From positions 38,391-102,390 of the forward strand of contig JANQLG010000047.1 of the NCBI GenBank assembly GCA_028280715.1: a DNA stretch of 64,000 nt. Direction: 5' to 3'. Each line of letters opens with the position of its first letter. Position 1 is the first letter of the stretch. Made by a program: the position numbers and the translations under genes. Positions 8,887 through 16,391 of this stretch are shown here, in pieces. Origin of the DNA: Spongiibacteraceae bacterium. GTDB lineage: Bacteria; Pseudomonadota; Gammaproteobacteria; Pseudomonadales; Dasaniaceae. The notes beneath the pieces are model-generated. The model ran no database searches, was not told where the DNA came from, and saw only the letters and a program-made list of their open reading frames with translations.

Positions 8887-9102
8887 TTACTGTTGTTGAG
8901 TCTGTTGTTGCCTGCGTAGTTCCGTGACTACTTTGCCGCCAACGCCCCAGTTGTCGGTATTCACCTCATCGATTACCACTACAGTTGTCGCAGGATTTTT
9001 ATTTAGCACATCCACCAGCATTTGCGTGCTGCGTTCAATCAATTGTTGCTTTTGCTCGGCGGTAACCTGCTCGTCGGTAATTTTAATATTGATGTAGGGC
9101 AT
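8887..9102 (-). CDS. 4-oxalocrotonate tautomerase family protein
   Basis: Small tautomerase with the catalytic N-terminal proline exposed after Met removal (MPYINIKI). The usual elements follow: AEQKQQLIERSTQMLVDVL and the strand VVVIDEVNTDNWGVGG. Length is 71 residues, with a Gln-rich tail (RRQQQTQQQ). Members interconvert enol and keto forms or hydrate dehalogenation products. It sits between the PNPOx-like and cupin genes in what reads as a detoxification operon. The substrate is unknown. Confidence 0.88.
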   Translation of the reverse strand: MPYINIKITDEQVTAEQKQQLIERSTQMLVDVLNKNPATTVVVIDEVNTDNWGVGGKVVTELRRQQQTQQQ

Positions 9103-9113
9103 GAAGTTTCTCC

Positions 9114-9998
9114 TTAATGTTGTTTACGCCACAAACGTTTATTGATGATATCGATATGCACTTTTTGTCGCTGTTGATCCAGCTCGGCTTTGCCAGCCAG
9201 TTGTAACAGTGCGCCATTGTCAAAATTCAAAAACAGTAAACCACAAAAGGGGTACTGCTGTAGATTGCCCAGCGTATTAAATAAATTATTGCCGGGGAAA
9301 TCGCTAAAGCTCAATTGATGCCCGCGCACCTGTACAAAACCTTTATCACCGCCGCGATGAGAAATATCCGCCCCCCAGGCATCAGGGCTGGTACTGCTGT
9401 CATCCAGTTTGGGCCCGCTAGACGTAGCGATAAAAAAAGTCTGGGCATTTTCAATCAATACTTTATCACAGGCCGTCAGTTGGCCACTTTCTACCTGCTC
9501 GTAGTTGCCCTTAAACCAATGCGATTGCCAATTGCGTTCAACAATATACTTGGGGCAATTACCATAGGCTTGTTGCACTGTTAATCGCAACTGATTTAAA
9601 TCGTTAGTTTCGACGGTTGTATTAATCCTATTACGACGTCGGTTGGCAAAGTCGATGCCCAGCAGCGCTACTTCAGAACCAACAGCAAGTGCAATCTGCA
9701 ATGGATTGTGCGCTTGCTGCCAGTCGACTTGTACTTCATTACTACCTTTCGCTGATAAAAAACCTGGACGGCCGACGATCAATCCTGCCCAGGGTTGGCC
9801 TGTCGAGTCACTGTAGCCTGTCACCACAAAGGGTAAGTGTTGAAAGAACTCGCGATGCTGTTCCGACAGCTCTGGTTTGATCATGGCCAAGCCGCGGCGC
9901 TCTGCTTCCTCACGTACACCAGCGGCCAGTTGCACATTGCGTTCACCAGGATGAAAGGGGCTGAAATTGGCAGTGGTAGTTGGAGATTGATTCGTCAT
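9114..9998 (-). CDS. Pyridoxamine-5'-phosphate oxidase-fold flavin protein
   Basis: Large member (about 294 residues) of the PNPOx-like FMN-binding split-barrel family. Visible parts are HLPFVVTGYSDSTGQPWAGL and GRPGFLSAKG in the first barrel, and QLSFSDFPGNNLFNTLGNL in the second. DISHRGGDKGFV lies between. Related large proteins are found beside GST or ferredoxin-like genes and are thought to handle oxidants or xenobiotics; the reaction is not established. The ATG follows GAGGA at proper spacing, so an upstream in-frame start was rejected. Second gene of the operon. Confidence 0.85.
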   Translation of the reverse strand: MTNQSPTTTANFSPFHPGERNVQLAAGVREEAERRGLAMIKPELSEQHREFFQHLPFVVTGYSDSTGQPWAGLIVGRPGFLSAKGSNEVQVDWQQAHNPLQIALAVGSEVALLGIDFANRRRNRINTTVETNDLNQLRLTVQQAYGNCPKYIVERNWQSHWFKGNYEQVESGQLTACDKVLIENAQTFFIATSSGPKLDDSSTSPDAWGADISHRGGDKGFVQVRGHQLSFSDFPGNNLFNTLGNLQQYPFCGLLFLNFDNGALLQLAGKAELDQQRQKVHIDIINKRLWRKQH

Positions 9999-10037
9999 TG
10001 TATCGTCCTCTGTGCTGTCTACGTTACTTCCTATCAA

Positions 10038-10661
10038 TCACGCCACAGCTTTTACTTGTGTAGCAGGCATAGCAACAAAGTTGGGCAGGTGCTCAATACT
10101 GCGTAGCCAGCGACGGATATTGCTGTACTTATCTAGTGCTACACCGCCTTCCGGCGCGTGGGCGATATAACTGTAAGTTGCGATATCAGCGATGGTTGGT
10201 TGATTCAAAGCCAGCCAATCGCGTTCGGCCAAATGACGGTCAATTTTTTCCAGCAGAGAATGGCTCTGTTTAATCACAGCCTGATGATCAAAGTCGGCGC
10301 CAAACACTGTCACCAAACGTGCAGCGCCGGGTCCTGCAACCACTTCCTTGGTGGCGGTTGTCAGCCATTCCTGAATACCGGCAGCAGCGATAGGATCAAC
10401 GGGATACCACTCCGGTGCGTACTTGCGAGCCAAATATGCAATGATGGCATTGGAGTCACGGATCACCACTTTGTTCTTTGCGGCTTCGTCTACCAGTACA
10501 GGTACCTGGCCGAAGGGGTTCAGGGCCAGAAAGTCAGCCTCGCGTGGTTCGCCCTGGCTCAAATCAACGGTAACGGTTTTGTAGTCCAACCCCAGCAGAG
10601 ACAGCATCAGTCGTACCTTATGAGCATGGCCAGAGAGTGGAAAGTCGTACAGTGTCATCAT
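10038..10661 (-). CDS. Glutathione S-transferase
   Basis: Cytosolic GST that conjugates or reduces electrophiles with glutathione. The thioredoxin-like N-terminal domain (1-80) has the active-site region YDFPLSGHAHKVRL, the cis-Pro in FGQVPVLVDE, and the glutathione gamma-Glu contact IRDSNAIIAYLA. The all-helical domain (90-207) has the N-capping pattern PTIADIATYSY. GAGG precedes the paired ATG codons. It is the first gene of the operon and sits directly behind a promoter with two palindromic operators, which points to repression by the divergent TetR protein. Confidence 0.93.
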   Translation of the reverse strand: MMTLYDFPLSGHAHKVRLMLSLLGLDYKTVTVDLSQGEPREADFLALNPFGQVPVLVDEAAKNKVVIRDSNAIIAYLARKYAPEWYPVDPIAAAGIQEWLTTATKEVVAGPGAARLVTVFGADFDHQAVIKQSHSLLEKIDRHLAERDWLALNQPTIADIATYSYIAHAPEGGVALDKYSNIRRWLRSIEHLPNFVAMPATQVKAVA

Positions 10662-10690
10662 CGGTCAGTCCTCTTGGATAAATTTAGGAA

Positions 10691-10706
10691 GAGACAGATT
10701 TGTCTC
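10691..10706. promoter_or_regulatory. Operator 1, near-perfect 16-bp palindrome in the GST leader
   Basis: GAGACAGATTTGTCTC has six-base perfect arms, with one mismatched pair in the four central bases. It matches operator 2 in core sequence (ACAGAT/TTGTCT type) and lies 32 bp from it, centre to centre. It lies downstream of the predicted GST promoter, in the leader. It is a likely site for the divergent TetR repressor. Confidence 0.75.
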
Positions 10707-10714
10707 CTTTAAAT

Positions 10715-10744
10715 AGAATAAATATACAGATCTGTCTATGTCAA
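10715..10744 (-). promoter_or_regulatory. Predicted sigma-70 promoter of the GST operon
   Basis: On the minus strand, TTGACA (10739-10744) is followed after 18 bases by TATTCT (10715-10720). The -35 is a consensus match and the -10 matches four of six. The 5' end of the transcript would lie about 45 bases before the GST start codon and would include operator 1. Confidence 0.65.
10723..10738. promoter_or_regulatory. Operator 2, palindrome inside the GST promoter spacer
   Basis: TATACAGATCTGTCTA is palindromic except for one pair and shares the ACAGAT-TGTCT core with operator 1. It fills the spacer between the predicted -35 and -10 of the GST operon, so a bound dimer would block RNA polymerase. 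Confidence 0.78.
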
Positions 10745-10877
10745 GCAGTTATTTTTGGTGAGGTTGTGTAAGGCGTTAAAAATTGCCTTATATAATTGTT
10801 TTTATTGAATTTTTATCTTTAATAAAAATCTAAAGGCTAGAGTTTTAAATGAGCTATTCGCCAATAGGGAGACAGTT

Positions 10878-10976
10878 ATGTATACTTCAAAACAGCATTC
10901 CACTCAAAAAGGGCTATCGTCAGAGGTAACAACATGGCAAGCAGTCGACGTGACCATTTGGTCGACATCGCATTAA
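10878..10976 (+). CDS. Possible upstream ORF overlapping the tetR start
   Basis: GGGAG followed after about six bases by ATG begins a 32-codon frame that overlaps the tetR start in another frame and stops 43 bases into that gene. It may be a leader peptide that couples or limits tetR translation, or chance. The peptide (MYTSKQHSTQKG at the start) has no recognisable feature. Confidence 0.25.
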   Translation: MYTSKQHSTQKGLSSEVTTWQAVDVTIWSTSH

Positions 10977-11512
10977 AGTTGTTCAGCAAACACGGTTTTC
11001 ACGCCACAGGTATTGATACCGTATTGGCTGAATCTGGCGTTGCGAAAAAAACCCTCTATAACCATTTCAAATCCAAAGACGAACTGATCATCGCCGCCTT
11101 GCAAAAACGCGATGAGGATTTTCTGTCGATGATGCGCGAAGCGGTGCCAAGACTTGCAGCCCAACAGGAGGGCGATCCACGATTAGCACGCATCATGGGA
11201 TTTTTAGATGCCATAAATGAATGGATGCAATCGGACGGCTTCTTTGGTTGTACCTTTATCAACGCGTCAGCTGAATTCCCCCGCAAGGAAGACCCAATCC
11301 ACGTTGCTTGTAGCAGCCACAAAAAATTGGTGATGCAGTTTATACAAGAGCTTTTGTCAGAGCTTGAATTCGAAAACAGCTACTATGTGGCCAAGCAAAT
11401 CGCGATCCTGGTCGATGGCGCGATTGTTAATGTCCATACCGCCTGCGACAAAGAGGCAGGGAAAGTTGCCAAGGTTGCGGCTAATAGCTTATTGCAAACC
11501 TATTTGAAATAA
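10934..11512 (+). CDS. TetR family transcriptional regulator
   Basis: Repressor with an N-terminal helix-turn-helix (about 8-55: ALKLFSKHGFHATGIDTVL and GVAKKTLYNHFKSKDELI) and a ligand domain. The C-terminal domain has Cys106 in DGFFGCTFINASAEF, plus Cys126 and Cys171. This GC-F-N-A-E pattern is common in TetR proteins that control electrophile or oxidant responses, so Cys106 could be a sensor residue; that is inference. It is divergent from the GST-PNPOx-tautomerase-cupin operon and the two 16-bp operators lie between them. The DMT-type membrane gene follows closely and may be co-transcribed. Confidence 0.93.
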   Translation: MASSRRDHLVDIALKLFSKHGFHATGIDTVLAESGVAKKTLYNHFKSKDELIIAALQKRDEDFLSMMREAVPRLAAQQEGDPRLARIMGFLDAINEWMQSDGFFGCTFINASAEFPRKEDPIHVACSSHKKLVMQFIQELLSELEFENSYYVAKQIAILVDGAIVNVHTACDKEAGKVAKVAANSLLQTYLK

Positions 11513-11532
11513 TCACTCGGGAAGACGCGTTT

Positions 11533-12000
11533 ATGAACAGTTCTCTCTTCTATGCATTACTGATGCTCGTTGCAGGTCTGGGCATACCCGTTATGGCGAC
11601 ATTAAACGGCGGTTTGGGCACACGGCTACAAAGCCCAGCCTTGGCTGCGGTCATTTTGTTGGCTGTAGGTTTTGTGCTGGCGACTTCCTATCTTCTCACC
11701 ACCGAAGGTTTACCCAGCAAACTCTATCAAGCTACTACTCAAGCCTCTGCGCCCTGGTACTTTTACACCGGTGGCTTTTTTGTGGTGTTTTATATTCTGA
11801 CTATCACCTGGGTAGCACCACGTTTTGGTGTTGCCAATGCTGTGGCTTTTGTGTTGCTCGGGCAATTGATTGCCATGAGTATTATTGACCATTTTGGGTT
11901 GATGGGGGCTCAGCAGTTTTCGTTAAGTGTGCAGAGAGTAGTGGGGTTGTTGCTAATGGCTGTAGGGGTGTTTTTGGTACTAGACAGGTCTTCATCATAG
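11533..12000 (+). CDS. DMT-type small transporter (DUF606/YdcZ family)
   Basis: Inner-membrane protein of 155 residues with five hydrophobic helices. The first helix has the family pattern GIPVMATLNGGLG. The next segments are ALAAVILLAVGFVLA, WYFYTGGFFVVFYI, VANAVAFVLLGQLIAM and the last VGLLLMAVGVFLVL. Family members are half-size relatives of drug/metabolite exporters and probably act as dimers. It starts 20 bases after the tetR stop, so a shared transcript is likely, which would make it part of the same stress response. Substrate unknown. Confidence 0.85.
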   Translation: MNSSLFYALLMLVAGLGIPVMATLNGGLGTRLQSPALAAVILLAVGFVLATSYLLTTEGLPSKLYQATTQASAPWYFYTGGFFVVFYILTITWVAPRFGVANAVAFVLLGQLIAMSIIDHFGLMGAQQFSLSVQRVVGLLLMAVGVFLVLDRSSS

Positions 12001-12122
12001 TTTTGTTAACTATTTAGACTTCATTACACAAGCAGATTTATTTTTACGTAGCAAAGAGAAATATATCTATCGCATTAGTTGGGCACAATGCTAATAAGTG
12101 AAGATGTTAGCGACTATTTGAT

Positions 12123-12662
12123 TTAGCAATCTTCAGTGATGAGAGTTACAGTGCAATCAATTACGCCGGATGAGTCGGCTTCTCCAAACGAATCATAAAG
12201 AACATAACAGCCTTCATCTGTTGGCGGTGACAGCGCTGAAAGCTCCAAGACATTATATCCGACTAATGTGTATTGATTACCGGTATTTGATGTTAGCCCA
12301 CCAGCTCCTTGTAAGTTGATGAAATCAATCATTTCTAATCGATCGCCTAGCTCAGCTCTACTTTCTGGACATAGATTTCGCCAATCAATTTCAGCGCTAA
12401 CACCACCAAAATCAATCAGAAACCCTGTTTGAGTGCTAGGGCTGCTTGCTGCAGCAGTGATACCCTGAGCTGTTGCCTTTAATTTAACCAGATTAATAGT
12501 AGAGTTCATTGTGCCTTCTATGCCCCTAAGCACTTCAATTCTTGCTGAACGGGATATATCAAGAAATCTGGGAATGGCTACTATCGCTAGAGCTCCAATC
12601 AATACGATAACTGCGATTAGTTCAATGAGGGTGAAACCGGTTGTTTTTGTTGCTTTAATCAT
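12123..12662 (-). CDS. Type IV pilin-like / pseudopilin protein
   Basis: Prepilin-like protein with the classical N-terminal signal KTTGFTLIELIAVIVLIGAL: cleavage after Gly, N-methylated Phe at +1, Glu at +5. A hydrophobic helix continues to about residue 30 and is followed by AIPRFLDISRSARIEVLRG, as in MSHA-type pilins. The C-terminal domain carries paired Cys residues (CPES, GCYVL, IDCTV, EDC) that probably form disulfide loops. No other pilus gene is nearby, so its assembly machinery must be encoded elsewhere. No ribosome site is obvious. Confidence 0.85.
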   Translation of the reverse strand: MIKATKTTGFTLIELIAVIVLIGALAIVAIPRFLDISRSARIEVLRGIEGTMNSTINLVKLKATAQGITAAASSPSTQTGFLIDFGGVSAEIDWRNLCPESRAELGDRLEMIDFINLQGAGGLTSNTGNQYTLVGYNVLELSALSPPTDEGCYVLYDSFGEADSSGVIDCTVTLITEDC

Positions 12663-12871
12663 TGGCGAGAGGAGTGTCTACTTAAATACTTAGAAAATAC
12701 AGTATAGTCATAATTTATTGGTATGGAGAAAGTCGACGCTGAAAATGGTATTAATAGGCAGGATAAAAAAATCAGCGACACTATGACAAAAGACCATTAA
12801 AGCATTTTAACTTTTCAATGGTTACGCATAATTAACTTAGGATAGCTTAGGAAAAACTGTAGGAGAAGCCT

Positions 12872-13444
12872 ATGACAGATATTAATCTGAGTTGTAATTG
12901 CAGCCAGGTAAAAGCTATTGTTCATGATGTCTCTCCTGGCAGTGGTAACCGTTTGACTTGTTATTGTGATGATTGCCAGAGTTTTGCCAAGCAGCTAAAC
13001 CGTGCCGATGACGTTCTGGACGAATACGGCGGCACTGATATTTACCAAGTCACTCCATCGCAAATAGAAATCACGCACGGGATAGACAATATCCGCTGCC
13101 TTCGATTAACGTCTAAAGGTTTATACCGTTGGTATGCCGGTTGTTGTAATACGCCTATTGGTAATACAGTCAGTGGAAAAATGCCTTTTGTCGGCTTAAT
13201 TCATAATTTTATTGTCCAAGATGAATTATTGGATTCTAAAATTGGTCCGGTATTGGGGCCGGTATTTGAAAAATTTGCTACTAAACCTCTCCCACCATTA
13301 AGGTCTGGCCAGAAATCGCAATGGATAATGTTATTAAGAATGTTGGGTAAAATATTGCAATGGAAAATCCAAGGTAAGGAAAGACCCAATCCATTTTTTA
13401 ATAGCGACAATAAACCGGTTTGTGAACCAAAAATAGTGGATTAA
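12872..13444 (+). CDS. DUF6151 family, GFA-like zinc-binding protein
   Basis: The pattern resembles the GFA fold (glutathione-dependent formaldehyde-activating enzyme): an early CNCS at about residues 8-11, YCDDCQSFAKQL at about 31-42, and a later AGCCNTPIGN where the GFA family has its last zinc Cys. The C-terminal half (residues about 115-190) is not typical of GFA and matches what I recall of DUF6151. It is likely a zinc protein; no reaction is established. GTAGGAG precedes the ATG. It is a single gene with free space on both sides. Confidence 0.7.
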   Translation: MTDINLSCNCSQVKAIVHDVSPGSGNRLTCYCDDCQSFAKQLNRADDVLDEYGGTDIYQVTPSQIEITHGIDNIRCLRLTSKGLYRWYAGCCNTPIGNTVSGKMPFVGLIHNFIVQDELLDSKIGPVLGPVFEKFATKPLPPLRSGQKSQWIMLLRMLGKILQWKIQGKERPNPFFNSDNKPVCEPKIVD

Positions 13445-13562
13445 TTTTTTATTTAAAGCAGGTCGCCAGCTATCGAATTTAAAATATAAAAATAATGGTA
13501 ATCATTATTCTGCCAATCAGATATTTTTGTTTTCTATTGCAAAAAATTTAGGTAAAACAGAA

Positions 13563-13946
13563 CTAATGAAGGTGCTTGGCAAGCCATTGCCGAGCAGTTT
13601 CTTCAGTATCGAAGAACTCGATGATCCATTCGGTTTGATCTTCTACCATCATTTTATAAAGGCCTGATATTGCATTTATTTCTTCATCTGCTGATAGAAT
13701 ATGAGCAACATAAATATGAGGATTAAATTTTGCGACTACTCGAGAAATGGCAACAAGCTTATCAGTATCTTCCATGCTGATGTCACCTCTTTTGCCTTCT
13801 GATGTATCGGAAATAATATACTGACAATCTTCAAACCGATAATCGCCGGTTAAGTTGAGTAGTGTATCTATCACTTCTTGAGTTTGAATTTCGCTGTGAT
13901 ATTTAATTACCAGTCCCTGTTTTTCCCAGAGGATCTTCACTGACAT
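13563..13946 (-). CDS. Hypothetical protein, possibly STAS/SpoIIAA-like
   Basis: Soluble 127-residue protein with alternating strands and helices. The ending (WIIEFFDTEETARQWLAKH) is like the SpoIIAA-like family, in which this is the last strand and helix. The middle (CQYIISDTSEGKRG, HIYVAHILSADEE) fits the same fold. I would not assign a function. It is AT-rich and stands alone, convergent with the DUF6151 gene. Confidence 0.6.
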   Translation of the reverse strand: MSVKILWEKQGLVIKYHSEIQTQEVIDTLLNLTGDYRFEDCQYIISDTSEGKRGDISMEDTDKLVAISRVVAKFNPHIYVAHILSADEEINAISGLYKMMVEDQTEWIIEFFDTEETARQWLAKHLH

Positions 13947-14092
13947 ATAAAAAAAGCACCTCTTGCACCTTTATATTAAAGGCAATATAGGCCTGTAAAA
14001 GATAAAAACATATTACGGTAAATACCTATACTTGATACTTATCAATTATTTTCAGTGAGTAAGGCGTTAATTAAATAAAGAGAGAGATAAAA

Positions 14093-14548
14093 ATGTCCCT
14101 AGAGAGTATTTTTACAATTATTAGTAATATCATTTTGCCTTTTTGGTTATTGTTATTATTTGCACCGCATGCAAAAGTCACTAAGGTATTGGTACATACC
14201 GGCCTTATTCCAGCAGTTTACGCCATAGTTTATACATACTATCTGATTACGGGGCTATTTTTAGGTATGCCAGAGGGCGGTGGCATGGGTTCACTGGAAG
14301 CATTAATGATAGCGTTTACAGAGCCGAATGCCGTTATCGCCGGATGGACTCACTATCTGGTCTTTGACCTCTTTATTGGCGCGTGGATAGTTCGCGATGC
14401 CAAGCGAGAAAGTATTCATCATCTGGCTGTCGTAATTCCTCTGGTTTTAACCTTTGTGGCGGGTCCACTAGGACTATTTGTTTATTTGATAATTCGCGGT
14501 GGTTTGAAGCGTAAATTCTCGCTAGCTGAAACAACAGTTACAACGTAA
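14093..14548 (+). CDS. ABA4-like membrane protein (DUF4281)
   Basis: Integral membrane protein of 151 residues with four hydrophobic segments. The family signature is visible: an initial ILPFWLLLLFAPHAKVTK, then the conserved AGWTHYLVFDLFIGAWIVRDA, and near the end GPLGLFVYLIIR. In plants ABA4 is needed for neoxanthin synthesis; the bacterial homologues have no known reaction. A purine-rich leader (AAAGAGAGAGAT) serves as ribosome site. No carotenoid genes are seen nearby. Confidence 0.85.
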   Translation: MSLESIFTIISNIILPFWLLLLFAPHAKVTKVLVHTGLIPAVYAIVYTYYLITGLFLGMPEGGGMGSLEALMIAFTEPNAVIAGWTHYLVFDLFIGAWIVRDAKRESIHHLAVVIPLVLTFVAGPLGLFVYLIIRGGLKRKFSLAETTVTT

Positions 14549-14697
14549 CGGGTATTATTTTTGCTAAAGTAAACATAACCTCGATAAAAATGGTTAACGC
14601 AGGTGGATTACCTGGATACTATTAAATAAGTCCATAGATAAATAAGCCCATAGGTTAGGCCAGAGATCAAGATGATAGTTGGATAAGGAGGTTGTTA

Positions 14698-15861
14698 ATG
14701 AAGTTGATAGGCAGTGTTTTCGTGCTGCTGGCATTGGTAGCCTGTTCAGCCACCAATAAAATGATTGTGGCGGACTATGACATAAGAATTGAAAAACAGC
14801 TTCCCACTATTACTGTGTTTTTAAAGAGACCTACGGATGATTTTCGAGAACGCTGCTTAAATTTCGATAATGCTTCGGTATTAAATCATTGCCAACTTAA
14901 TCAACTTAATCTCAGTAAATTCGCTACAGAACTTAAACAATCGGGATTGTTTGAAGATGTGGAATATGCCAATAAAGACATTGGCTATCGATTGTTGGTG
15001 ACCACTGGAACCTACAATGCAGAAGGCGGTGAGGACATTGGCAATGCATTAATTGCCGGTGCGACCATGATGTTGGCACCAATAGTAGTTTCAACCGACA
15101 TTAAAGTGGATGCAGTTTTATTTTGGTATGGCTATGAGTTAAAGCGCTTTCAATATGAGCTGCCTTTTGAGGAGCGCAGATCAATATTGACGATGGGCCA
15201 GGATACCGAAAGGGATATTGCAAAAAGTATTGCCTCTCACATTCTCAGAGATATTCAGTCGAAAAAATTATTTACAGCAAACTATTTATCAAAAACTATA
15301 AAGTCCAGCGATTACGAAAATACCCTAAAAGCACCAAAAGAAATGGGCAATTTTTTTCGTCAGGCAACAGTTATTTATAACCACCCTTTTGGTGGTGCCA
15401 GAATGAGATATTCGCGGGAAACGTCATTGTCGGGTCATGTTGATGTTTTTGTTTATCCCATTCGTTCCGCTTTCTGGCAAAACGAAATGGATATCCTCGG
15501 TAAGGAAGTAGCCAATATTAAAAAAGATATTGAATGGGTTAATACGGAGAATGAAACTAAAACGCTTCGCATGGATGATCACGAACCAATAACAGTTTCT
15601 TCAACAAAGGGTGATATCAATGCCGTGATGTTTGAGAGTGAATTTTTGGATTCACTATCCAATGAATATCTATCACAGACCTATTTAATGATAATGAAAG
15701 ATAAATTTGTGAAGGTGCGTCATACGGCGTTAAAGGGTGGCCCATCGCGTAAAGATATTAATACTTTTGTCAATCAGCTAGTCGATCAAATTACTGTGCC
15801 GGAAGAATCATTATTTATGGCCAGGCTAAGAAAAAACTGGCGTGATGCAAAGCCGATGTAA
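14698..15861 (+). CDS. Hypothetical lipoprotein
   Basis: Exported lipoprotein of about 387 residues. The N-terminus MKLIGSVFVLLALVACS has a lipobox LVAC. AAGGAGG lies six bases before this ATG, which decides against the TTG two codons upstream. The mature part has an early domain with TGTYNAEGGEDIGNALIAGA, followed by a second half rich in charged residues that includes QATVIYNHPFGGARM. I do not recognise the family. The cytochrome gene follows after 42 bases and may share its transcript. Confidence 0.75.
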   Translation: MKLIGSVFVLLALVACSATNKMIVADYDIRIEKQLPTITVFLKRPTDDFRERCLNFDNASVLNHCQLNQLNLSKFATELKQSGLFEDVEYANKDIGYRLLVTTGTYNAEGGEDIGNALIAGATMMLAPIVVSTDIKVDAVLFWYGYELKRFQYELPFEERRSILTMGQDTERDIAKSIASHILRDIQSKKLFTANYLSKTIKSSDYENTLKAPKEMGNFFRQATVIYNHPFGGARMRYSRETSLSGHVDVFVYPIRSAFWQNEMDILGKEVANIKKDIEWVNTENETKTLRMDDHEPITVSSTKGDINAVMFESEFLDSLSNEYLSQTYLMIMKDKFVKVRHTALKGGPSRKDINTFVNQLVDQITVPEESLFMARLRKNWRDAKPM

Positions 15862-15903
15862 ACTGATAAACGTTTTCTTTAAGAGAGAATAAGGAGTCAA
15901 ATA

Positions 15904-16224
15904 ATGTATCTTCGACAAAAAATATACACGGCTTTTTTCTTCTCTATCATATTTTGTTCAGTGAAGGTTTTTGCTTTAACACCTGAAGAAGTTTATAAAA
16001 CTTATTGTGTGATGTGTCATGGTATGACTTCTACGGCACCACAATTTAGAGTAGCAGAAGATTGGGAAAAGCCTTTGTCACAGGGTATGGGTAAGGTTTA
16101 TGAAAACGCTATAAAAGGCCTTGCGGCACATCCGCCCAGAGGCTTATGTGCGTTGTGTAGTGATCAAGAAATTATTGATGCTACCGATTATATGATAGGT
16201 ATTGATACTTCTGCATCAGAATAA
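15904..16224 (+). CDS. Periplasmic c5-like monohaem cytochrome with altered axial position
   Basis: Small class I cytochrome c. A signal peptide (residues 1-24, ending KVFA) leads into a domain with the haem-attachment motif CVMCH at 35-39. The C-terminal part follows the cytochrome c5 pattern, including the extra Cys pair CALC (82-85) and SDQEIIDATDYM. In c5 proteins the sixth haem ligand is a Met in the A-M-P-P motif; here the aligned stretch is AAHPPRG, with His76 instead. This could give bis-His ligation and a lower potential. It probably carries electrons in the periplasm; the partner is unknown. An AAGGAG site precedes it. Confidence 0.85.
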   Translation: MYLRQKIYTAFFFSIIFCSVKVFALTPEEVYKTYCVMCHGMTSTAPQFRVAEDWEKPLSQGMGKVYENAIKGLAAHPPRGLCALCSDQEIIDATDYMIGIDTSASE

Positions 16225-16391
16225 TAATCAAGTACAAATAATATTTAGTCATTGTCAGAATTGACGCATTATCGTGCGCCTGCAACCATTAACTAGTGCA
16301 TTTATATTTAAATACACGTTGTCATCTGAATACTCGATAAGATATAAATACTAGTCGTTCGAATTACATGAAATAAAAAGAGAGTTTTCCA

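Noticed and set aside
9315..9584. Plus-strand open frame opposite the PNPOx-like gene
   Set aside because: Antisense shadow of a well-supported gene with clear domains; no ribosome site.
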